From the NCBI GenBank assembly GCA_900175165.2, contig FWWN02000700.1:1-64000 (forward strand): 64,000 nt of DNA, read 5' to 3'. Under the pieces are notes generated by a model. It worked only from the letters and a program-made list of their open reading frames with translations, was not told where the DNA came from and ran no database searches. Origin of the DNA: Rhizomucor pusillus. Lineage: Eukaryota > Mucoromycota > Mucoromycetes > Mucorales > Lichtheimiaceae. Position 1 is the first letter of the stretch; every line of letters starts with the position of its first letter. This document shows, piece after piece, positions 56,114 through 64,000 of the stretch. A program made the position numbers and the translations under genes.

Positions 56114-57399
56114 GATGATGATGGCTGTCTAACAAACACAGATAGAGAAACACAAATAGGTAGGATAAATTCTTGCCCTTGGTGGATATGGAGTTTGATG
56201 CAAACAGGAAGAGTACGATCGATTTGTCCAGCTCTGTAACTTTTTTGGGTGGGCGTTCTAAACAGTAGTTGTTGTCAGCAAGGTCGTGATTGTATGTAAG
56301 CGTGTGTGTATACGAAATGTCCAGGCACCTTTTACTGAAAACGCCCTAACAGTCAGAAGAGAGGTGTGTGTGTGTGTGTCTCTGTGAAAAAGAGAAAAGA
56401 GGAAAGAGGAAAGAGAGAAACAAAGAAAGTTTGGGAAATAGGCGAAAACGAGAAACAAAGAAGGCAAAGGAAACGAGGGAAAGGTCAAGTAAAACTGTGT
56501 GCTGCATGACACATGGTCTCATCAAAATGACTCCGCCCGGTGTACAACATGGTTTCTTGCATGTCACTTGTCAACGTTTGTTTGACATGCTCTGTGTAAG
56601 CTTGTCAAGAGCTTCATCTTCTTCTTATTGTACCGCCAACGCTGAAGCCTGTTCTATCACATCGAAACCATCAAGGAAGAAACAAGTCTTTCTTTCTTCC
56701 TTTCTTGCCGTGCAACCTGCCGATTTACCGCAATGTATTTGCGGTCGCGGAACACAATGAAAACTGACTGTACATCATCTGATTAGGAAATATCAAAATG
56801 ACTTGATATTCCCCTTCATTCACACGAATTTAGCTGCTGCTTAACCATAATACATTGCTGCTAAATTACATGGAATCAGATCTGCAGAATTTTAAATAAT
56901 AGCGTGATATATTTTAGATTGAATGAGATTGAGCTTCCAGAAGGGGCGAGAGATATAAATAAGCATTTTTATCAAAGCGACTCCGTACGGTGTAGATTTG
57001 TTTTCGAGTGGTATGTAAATAATGAGCATTGCCATAGCAATGCTTGGCATTCATACCACGCTCGTACCATCCGGCTCTTCTGAACTGGGTCCTAATGCTA
57101 TGATGAGTCGTCCCAGATAGTTTCCAATCAGGGCAAGAACCTCTGACAGAAGCCCTCGACATGCCTAAAAAAAGCAATACACCGTTGCATTGTCAAGAGG
57201 TTGCAGAAAGGATATGATATCTAGTTGAAGATACTGGACATATTATTTTGCATTGATCAAGATAGCCTGTCAGGCGTCCGAGTGGATGTTCGGCTGTTGA
57301 AAAAAGAAGCCGAAAAAAAAGTAAAGAGTGTGGTTGGGACCAGAGGAGAAAAAAAAAGGCAGCAGGTGGTCTCTTTAAGCAAATATACTGTTAAGCGAC
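56114..57399. other. Intergenic, divergent promoters of antizyme and EMG1
   Basis: About 1.3 kb between the start codons of the antizyme gene (minus) and EMG1 (plus). On the minus strand 56365-56480 is pyrimidine-rich with a (CA)n run at 56364-56379, consistent with promoter and leader. A 130-codon frame on the plus strand in the same interval is purine-rich low complexity and not a gene. If the antizyme gene has a separate first ORF, it should lie here. Confidence 0.45.
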
Positions 57400-57435
57400 A
57401 TGGAGGGGTCGCAGACAGTCAATCCAGACTCAAGC

Positions 57436-57467
<32 letters not shown>

Positions 57468-58398
57468 GAAGCTCATTATAGTGCTTGAGAATGCTTCATT
57501 GGAAGCTGCACAGCTGCGCCCGTGGGATACGAAACTTCAACTTCTAAATTGCGATGAACATCAGTCGATTCTCAAGAAGCTCGGACGTGACATTTCCGAT
57601 GCACGTCCTGACATTGTGCACCAGGTTAGCACGGATCTGGCCGCTTTGCTGTGGAGAAAAAGAGGAAAAGACGTAACGATATATATATATATATATACAT
57701 ATATATTGACGAATGAATTTTCAGTGCTTATTAGCTATACTTGACAGCCCACTCAACAAGTCGGGACACATGGAAGTCTACATACACACTGCAAAAGGTG
57801 TAGTGATCCGAGTCAATCCAGCTTGCCGTATACCACGAACGATCAAACGATTTTCCGGTCTTATGGGTAAGGATCGAAAAAATTGGTTGGATTGGGGAAT
57901 CCCTTTCTTACCGGAATAATATATATTAGTCCAACTTTTGGAACGAGGCCGTATTACCAGTGACCAGGAAGGCTCAACGTTGCTGGAAATTCTTCCTGGA
58001 GATATAACTGAGCATTTGCCTCAAAAGTCAAAAAGAATAGGTCCGTGGAATAACCCGAATCATGCACGATCTAGCTGTAGACTGATCACATAATACACAG
58101 CCTTGTCATGGAACTCGCCCAAGGTACGCCTCTTCAAGTACTTTAAAGAATCCATACCTGAGGGTCAGCCTGTGGTGGTCGTTGTTGGAGCCATGGCCAA
58201 GGGACCAGACACGTTTGCAGATCGCTATGTACAGGAGAAAATTGGTAAATCCCCACTTGATCCCTTTGTTTTTTATGTAAACGTCCAGTCCGATTGACAT
58301 ATCTTTCTTTGCAAGGCATTTCTGAATATGCATTATCCGCAGCCGTTGCATGCAGCAAAGTCTGCTGCGCTCTGGAGGATTTGTGGGACATCATGTAA
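57400..58398 (+). CDS. EMG1: Ribosome biogenesis protein Emg1/Nep1 (rRNA pseudouridine N1-methyltransferase)
   Basis: SPOUT methyltransferase that makes m1 of m1acp3-psi in 18S rRNA and assists 40S assembly in the nucleolus. ATG 57400 ([12 protein letters not shown]), ten asparagines from a CAA-type repeat, then [131 protein letters not shown], and the trefoil end [23 protein letters not shown] with DIM and the stop at 58396-58398. Five short introns. Conserved Nep1 residues and length are normal apart from the N-terminal Asn run. Confidence 0.95.
57435..57467 (+). repeat. (CAA)n microsatellite in EMG1
   Basis: Eleven CAA-phase units, read as ten consecutive Asn (AAC) codons, inserted just before the conserved Nep1 core. 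Confidence 0.9.
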
Positions 58399-59189
58399 AG
58401 CTCTAAAGTGGACAAAAACGCATTCATTCTTCATACAATTGCAGCAAAATAAAGAGACACCAAGGAAACCCAACTGTACATGTACTATATTCGAGAAACT
58501 CGTACATTTTTTTTCTAGTGAGCAAGTCGATTGGGCGAGGAAGAACGGGATTCGTTGCAGGGCGCCAATGTTAGCCGACAAGATATGGGCTGCTGTCCCA
58601 AGAGATGTAATCCATATCTTTGGAAAAAGTATGTTCATCGACGGATCGATTTCTATTTTGGGGGACGTATATATATACTGAATATATAATATCCTTTAAT
58701 GTACCGGGTGTTCTGTGTATGTGTGACAAGATCTATCGATATGCGACATCTGACCTTTTGAAACTTGTATTAACTCGTACCTGGACAAGGAGATAACCTT
58801 ATTAAAAAGGTGATAATGATATCATCACTTTATAGATCATGCCGACTCATCATCAGAGAGGAGGCATTGATTGTTCCTCTTGTTGTTGCTGCCAATTTTC
58901 AAAGCAACGAGCCTTTGCAGGCGCAGTAACGTGTGTGTGCGTGTGTCCATCTGACGATGATGTGGGTAAACTCTATCTTTTTAGGACAGGCCACTAAACA
59001 GGAAGGATATTTGCATGTGCTAACAGCTTGTTTTTTGATGGGTAAACATGCTAAACGAATAAGAAGAAGAAAGAATTGCAATGAAAAAGCGCGCACCACT
59101 CGATGAGTTATTTTTATTGCTTTGCTTGGCTTCGCAACTCTCCTCTCCCACTCCTTTCTTTCCTTTTTTTCTCTCGTCCTTGTGTGACT
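58399..59189. other. Intergenic with a possible transposase remnant
   Basis: A plus-strand frame at about 58519-58680 reads EQVDWARKNGIRCRAPMLAD and then KIWAAVP. This resembles the second helix-turn-helix of CENP-B/pogo-type transposases (W...+..gI...ml..KA). It ends soon at a stop and has no catalytic domain. The rest of the interval is non-coding and includes the DIPP promoter with a CT-rich leader (59148-59180). Confidence 0.3.
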
Positions 59190-59895
59190 ATGAAACGCAT
59201 ATTCGCTGCTGAGGCACGTACCGGACGCGACAAGCAACTTTACGACGAGAACAACGTGCGACAGGTAAAGACAACACTGCTTGGCCCTCCAGTGCGATCG
59301 CAAGCTAGCTAACGCTTCTTTGACAAGGTCGCCGGTTGCATTCCCGTTGATCCTGAAACCAATCGTGTGCTACTGATCACTAGCACAAAACACCCGAACG
59401 CCTGGGTCTTTGTAAGTTCCTTAGATAAACAAAATCCATTGCACTACTGTATCTAATTGGGGTTTGGCTCTCTAGCCCAAAGGCGGTTGGGAGAACGACG
59501 AAACTCAAATTGAAGCAGCAGAGCGAGAAACGTACGAAGAAGGTAGAAAAGCATAATGATCGCACTGAAAAACTGTTGAAATTAAGCTGTGAATGGATGA
59601 TCAGCTGGTGTGCGAGGCAAAGTAACACGGTTCATCGGCGAGTACTTTGAATACGACAAGTTTTGCCAGCCCAAAACCCGATTCTATGTGTATGAAATGC
59701 ACATCCAAGAAATCCTCAAGGATTGGCCGGAAAAGAAATTCCGGGATCGGCGTTGGGTAAATAGGCAACAAAGAGGGAAAAGCTTTTCTGTTTAATAATG
59801 ATTTGCGATAGTTTACAGTGGATGAGGCTATTAAAGCCGTCAGCCGAAAAGCGTTCATGCAGGATGCGATCAGGGTGACGTTTAATAGCATGTAG
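59190..59895 (+). CDS. DDP1: Diphosphoinositol polyphosphate phosphohydrolase (Nudix, Aps1/Ddp1-like)
   Basis: Predicted to remove beta-phosphate from PP-InsPs and cleave Ap5A/Ap6A in the cytosol. ATG 59190 (MKRIFAAEARTGRDKQLYDE). Introns precede VAGCIPVDPETNRVLLITST and split the Nudix region: HPNAWVFPKGGWENDETQIE, then AAERETYEEAGVRGKV. The Nudix box GX5EX7REUXEEXGU is complete. The C-terminal part IGEYFEYDKFCQPKTRFYVY, KKFRDRRWFTVDEAIKAV and KAFMQDAI is typical of DIPPs. Stop at 59893-59895. Its last 14 nt overlap the coding end of the Nudix gene on the other strand. Confidence 0.93.
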
Positions 59896-60493
59896 AATAA
59901 GAAAAAGATGGTGAAAAGAAAGGACTACTCTTTAGAGCCAGGTTGGACATTGGACGGTCTGCTGTTGCTCCAAGTGCCTCCTCAAAGGTTGCCTACAAGC
60001 AGCGCATTCGAAACAGCAGTTAGCATCCAAGCAAAAGCACATATACATACACATGCATCCATCTTTTATATATCCGCCCGCCTTAGCTTTCTTTCCCCCC
60101 CCCCCAAAAAAAATACATTCGGACCGGCTTCCGGCCCGGATAATATACACATACCCATTTTCGATTGCGTTGCTTGGATGCAGGCCAATTTTCAAGTAGC
60201 ATGGCGTCGTGCACTTCATACATCCAATTGTGTGCCACAATGTTGCCCTTTTTGTTTGCTTCCGTAAATGTCCCTACGCGGCAGCTTACTTGGCTTGCAA
60301 AGACACCAGCTTCTTCGAATAGAATACGCAGTGCAGCCTGGGCAGGCTCCTCCGCTTCGTTGCAGTCTCCTCGAGGCAGCACAAATGCTCCTTCTCGCTT
60401 GCGACTCGATATTAACAGAACTCGCTTTGCTTTCTTGTCTATTACAAGCACGCCTATCGCCTGGTGCACGGATGCATGAGAACAAAAGGCCAT
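59882..60493 (-). CDS. Second Nudix hydrolase, DIPP-like, with altered Nudix box
   Basis: ATG 60493 (MAFCSHASVHQAIGVLVIDK). First exon: KAKRVLLISSRKREGAFVLP, RGDCNEAEEPAQAALRILFE, EAGV, then VSCRVGTFTEANKKGNIVAH and NWMYEVHDAM, ending NRKW. An intron (about 60004-60152) leads to ATFEEALGATADRPMSNLAL and the stop at 59882-59884. The overall plan follows Aps1/DIPP enzymes. In the Nudix box the first Glu of REUXEE is Ile (RILFEE), so a metal or base residue is missing. An upstream segment (60634 down to about 60540, MTVTEATNITKNPAP) might be an extra 5' exon, but no in-frame junction could be shown. Convergent paralogue-like arrangement with the DIPP gene suggests an old duplication or inversion. 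Confidence 0.8.
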
Positions 60494-61345
60494 CCATTGC
60501 GACGCTTCTAATGCCTATTCGCCTGTGTATTTCCATACCTGTCGAATGGGTTTCTTTTTCCTTTTCTTTGTCTCGCAAATTGCATCGACTGGCGCCGGGT
60601 TCTTTGTGATGTTGGTTGCTTCAGTGACGGTCATTTTTTTAAAAAAAACCCCAAAAGGTACTGTGGAAGCAGAGAAAGAAGAGACACAAATCCAATCGGT
60701 ATATGGTCCCTGCTGGGCCTGCTGGATTTCTGGGTAGCAGCGGGTTGTATAAATACTTTTTGCTAACATTTTGCTCTACCTGCATCCTCCTTATCGTCGT
60801 CACCTGGATATTAACTGCATTGGGGATGTCTTGCACCACTGATGTGTTAAATCCAACAAGAGAGCTATGTAAACAATCAAATTTGCTGCAGCAATCAACA
60901 TGGATCCACAGTATACACACTTTCTTATCTGCTCCGATGGATACCGTCGCTTCGAACGCTCATTGCGTTAAGAAAAGATTGATTGACGTCGTCTAGACAG
61001 GAAGATCATCAATGAAACAAAAAGGAAGGAATTAAGGGCGTGTCTTAGGAGCATATTGCCCCATTTTTGGAGTATTACCGCAAGCAGCCGTACGGTGACA
61101 TCTCCTGACATCGCGTGTCTTTCCTTTTTCATCTTGGATGTATACATGCATGTATATGCAGCTGCACACCATCTACTACATTTTGTTCCAGACGCCCTCA
61201 ACTTTGAAACGTGCATTTCATACATTTCGGTGTTACAAGCTTCTTCATCTGACGAACATGGCTGAACGAATGTTTACGCATGCAATCCTTTGATTATTCC
61301 AGGATCTCGCTGCTCGTATATTCGCCGTTTGTTTTCCTTAGCAAC
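60494..61345. other. Intergenic, no secure gene
   Basis: Overlapping open frames occur on both strands at 60515-60996, including a minus-strand segment with KKRKKKPIRQ that may be an upstream exon of the second Nudix gene. None matches a known family. Confidence 0.35.
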
Positions 61346-61477
61346 ATGGCACCCGAACAAAGTTCTTTTTTTAAAGACAGAGGAGACGCCATTATCCCAG
61401 CAGAAAACCCCCTCCGGCCCCCAACCTGGCGTCAACGAGCCCTTGCATTAATCAGGATCGAGAACAGAACTCCTTAA
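61346..61477 (+). CDS. Possible 43-residue protein
   Basis: ATG 61346 (MAPEQSSFFKDRGDAIIPAE) to the stop at 61475-61477 (WRQRALALIRIENRTP). It is short, with no recognisable family. The good ATG context (gcaacATGG) and even codon use make it worth listing. It may be a first exon or chance. Confidence 0.2.
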   Translation: MAPEQSSFFKDRGDAIIPAENPLRPPTWRQRALALIRIENRTP

Positions 61478-61764
61478 TAAAGAATCCTTTGTTCTCTCTC
61501 AGCAAATTGGATTTCGGCGAGAATTGGACTTTCGCATTGATTGTTGAAGCGGCGAGCAGCAGATTAGCCATCACGTAATAAGAAATGATGTCTCCTCCGA
61601 TGGAAAGTGTTCCAATTTTAAACTAATGCGCCGTAATAACAATTAGCAATTGCAGCCTTGCAAAGTTATGGTTCTCTCCTTTATCGTGAACGATAGACTT
61701 GAACAGGAATCCAGTAGCGCTAAACAATGCAAAATTCTTTGAAGAAATGTTTTTCTTTTTGACT

Positions 61765-64000
61765 TTAGAAAGAAGCAACTTTAAATGACTTCGCGCACTG
61801 GTCTAATTCATTCTGAGACAACAGCCGTTCATCTAATAAGCGGGCGGTGTCCTGCTCCTCTGGTCCCCGTTCCTTGAGTACTTGCTGCAATCGATACTGT
61901 GCCTTTGCAATCGACATTTGGCGTTCCAATCGCGGTAGCAGCTCAGTCGCCTCTTGCTTTAGCAGGCTTTTCGGGTCCCGACACTGGGCATTCACGATCG
62001 CAAATGAGAGTGCCTGGATCCGTTGCGGCAACTTCAAATCGCTCGGATCGACCGCTAACGCGTAGAGGCAGAGTGCTGCGTCGTAGAATCGCTCCCGTAG
62101 TCTAAAATATCGCCATAAAAATTCCTTGCTTCGCACACCGCCAACGAGCGTCTCGAAATATGGTATCAGGTAATCTGTGTCAAACTCAAACAGCTCCTTC
62201 TCGCGGCCGCTCTTGATGAGCCACTCGTATACTTTGTAGTGAAACAGTCTATCCTTGTGAGACAATGCATTCGAAAAGACTTGGAAATAGTACACTTTGG
62301 GATCGTCAACGTTCGCAAGCGGTATTCCTTCTGTGATGTGTCTTTGGAGACCGTTCAGCACTGCAAAGACCAGATCGTAGCATCGTACACGTGCGTCGTA
62401 CAGTTTCAATGCTTCTCCGTCAGACGCTGACGCTTTGTTTTCCACGTAGCCAGACGCTAAATCTTCAGGATCTATCTTTTTAGCACGCGTGAGACAGAGC
62501 TCGATAGCACCTTCGTGGAACGATAGGTGGCAGAAACTTGAGCAAATTTCGAGCAGGGCTAAATCAACGTAACTGTCTACTGCGTTCTTAAATTGCTCGA
62601 GCGATTCGCCGAGTGCCGCCTTTCTTTCTCCTTCGCTCGATGTTTCGAAAGCCTTCTTTAAGTTCTCCACACCCTATAAAATTGATCGCAAAGTAATTGC
62701 TTTAGATGCATTTGCTCTCAAGCCAAAAGAGGTATATTTTTACCTTGTAATATGCGATATCTTTCGAATCAAATAAGTGGCTACATCTTTCCACCAAAGT
62801 TGCGCTGACAACCTCGTAGTTGACGCTCACTTCTTTTGTTTTGATATTGTAATCGATCGCACCTAAAACCAGGTCTCGTGTCAACCATCGTCCTCGCTCT
62901 GTTGTAAGCATTAATGCTAGCGTAAAGTTGCTCATCTCTGAACGAGAGGGTTCAGAAACACTGTCGAAAATTTCAAGGAATTAGTACACGCATTATTTGC
63001 TGTACACAATCCACTCACCATTGTACGATTTGTGGTATACTTGTATCAATTAAGAAATCCAAGAACGATATTGCTTCGATACATTGGGAAAGCAAAATGT
63101 AGAGATTATGCAATGATTGCTGCTCGTTCTAGAAATTATTTAAATCTATATAAGTATATATCTATAGCGACTAGCAGACTTTGCACATACCACTACTACC
63201 CGCAGCATAGTTTGATCTGAGGAATATTGTCCTGCATCTAAAATATTCGCTGTGGAGTGGAAATATTCGTTCCTGTGACGAAACATTGGTCAGCCTGCTG
63301 GAGTTTGACAAAAGTAACTGTTGACAGAAATTCTACTTACAAATCCATAAACATTTTCAGTCGGGCAAGGCGGAACTGTGCTACCCGGAACAACTGATGG
63401 TATTGACGATAATCCAGGCTTGGATCAGGACTAATAGAAAAAATGTGTGTTGAGTGTAAATGGACTTCAGGGACGATCAATAAACATCTACCTGGATACG
63501 AGAATTTTCACGTTCCAAATGGGCGAGACGAGGCGAGCAAAATACAATGCCAATCCATCGTGCTTTCCGCTGTGGATGGTCATAGGCTCACCCGCAGTGC
63601 GTCCCAGATAATTACCAGAAGTAGTTACTTGTGTCTTGGATGGTTGTGGATTGCCTCCATAGTTGAAGAATAATTTACTTGCTCCTTCTACCACGCGAGC
63701 TAAGCAAGTATCAATTAGTCTCCTGTACGAGTATATGCTGAGGGCTTGACGATACCTAATTCATTACTATTTGTAGTAAAATATGTGCAGATAATATCCA
63801 GACACATTGCACAAGATTGTGCTAGGCCGTAGCGCTCGAAAATGCTGAGGAATTCGCGCTGATGATTCTCAACATCGCCGTGTGTTTCATACAGCATTCG
63901 TTGCAGAATATCAACTGGACGTTGCTTGTTGTAAAATGTTAAGAAGCGATCCGTCAGCACCATAAATTGTCGACATGGACTTGAAACCAGTTCGCAGATT
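61765..64000 (-). CDS. NUP170: Nucleoporin Nup155/Nup157/Nup170, C-terminal part
   Basis: Inner-ring scaffold nucleoporin; only the C-terminal region lies in the window and the gene runs on past 64000. Exons seen from right to left: DRFLTFYNKQRPVDILQRML (63.9 kb), KLFFNYGGNPQ with HDGLALYFARLVSPIWN (63.5-63.7 kb), a short exon near 63.3 kb, FTLALMLTTERGRWLTRDLV with KEVSVNYEVVSATLVERCSH (62.7-62.9 kb), and a 300-codon last exon. The last exon carries FEVFSNALSHKD-like FQVFSNALSHKDRLFHYKVY, EWLIKSGREKELFEF, LWRYFRLRERFYDAALCLYA, LPQRIQALSFAIVNAQ and LERQMSIAKAQYRLQQ. These match the alpha-solenoid of Nup155/Nup170. The protein ends SFKVASF at 61765, somewhat earlier than family members, which continue with a final helix pair. 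Confidence 0.88.

Noticed and set aside
56368..56760. 130-codon frame rich in Lys/Glu/Arg upstream of the antizyme gene
   Set aside because: Low-complexity purine-rich sequence complementary to the likely promoter pyrimidine tract.
58519..58680. Complete CENP-B/pogo transposase
   Set aside because: Only a helix-turn-helix-like fragment is present. No DDE domain or terminal repeats are seen.

Overview
The window reads as nuclear DNA of an early-diverging filamentous fungus, most plausibly Mucoromycota. Genes are dense (one per 1.5-2 kb), on both strands, and cut by many short introns (mostly 50-80 nt, GT-AG, with CTAAC/CTGAT-like branch points). There are no operons. Products match the fungal/eukaryotic core: SPX phosphate transporter, LIM-RhoGAP, Mkk-type MAPKK, COG7, SPB4, EMG1, antizyme, PET117 and NRDE2/Nrl1. 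The YABBY-like protein and the ERH homologue also suit an early-diverging lineage better than Ascomycota. The species cannot be named from the sequence.

Layout. 1-1.9 kb: one tRNA-Ile(AAT), otherwise nothing clear. 1.9-9.6 kb (minus): SPX/DASS phosphate transporter and a LIM-LIM-LIM-RhoGAP regulator. 9.7-13.1 kb (plus): RAD17 checkpoint clamp loader and mitochondrial ferredoxin. 13.4-18.0 kb (minus): COG7 and a cell-wall-integrity type MAPKK. 18.5-21.3 kb (plus): a small unknown ORF running into the DEAD-box helicase SPB4. 21.3-23.6 kb (minus): proteasome chaperone PSMG3-like, ERH with an RGG tail, and RPL34. 24.6-26.5 kb (plus): NuiA-like nuclease-inhibitor protein and a 63-residue YABBY/HMG-like protein. 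26.5-31.2 kb: gene-poor, with two diverged direct repeats about 2 kb apart and probable gene or transposon debris. 31.2-32.8 kb: secreted YDKK-repeat protein with an internal assembly gap. 33.3-42.9 kb: SNX41-like PX-BAR sorting nexin, TCD1, a mitochondrial PPR protein, 6-phosphogluconolactonase and the RIM2 pyrimidine nucleotide carrier. 43.2-48.8 kb: NRDE2 and UBC7, divergently arranged. 49.2-53.2 kb: a ubiquitin-like-eS31 fusion, PET117, a Kelch protein and a stand-alone MDH1B-type N-terminal domain. 53.8-64 kb: a small unknown gene, ornithine decarboxylase antizyme, EMG1, two convergent Nudix hydrolases and the C-terminal part of a Nup155/Nup170 nucleoporin that leaves the window.

Functional themes are scattered housekeeping: ribosome biogenesis and structure (SPB4, EMG1, eL34, eS31), ubiquitin/proteasome/ERAD (UBC7, PSMG3), nuclear RNA surveillance (NRDE2, ERH), mitochondrial function (ferredoxin, PET117, PPR, RIM2) and phosphate/inositol pyrophosphate signalling (SPX transporter and DIPP-type Nudix). 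The most unusual items are the strongly diverged ubiquitin moiety on eS31, an antizyme gene readable without the expected +1 frameshift, the ERH gene with a stop-free 60-nt intron and RGG tail, two GC-AG introns, the NuiA-like and stand-alone MDH1B-N proteins, and the YDKK repeat protein containing near-FLAG epitopes.

Gene models were spliced by eye from consensus splice sites and family similarity. Small exons and some start codons are therefore provisional.
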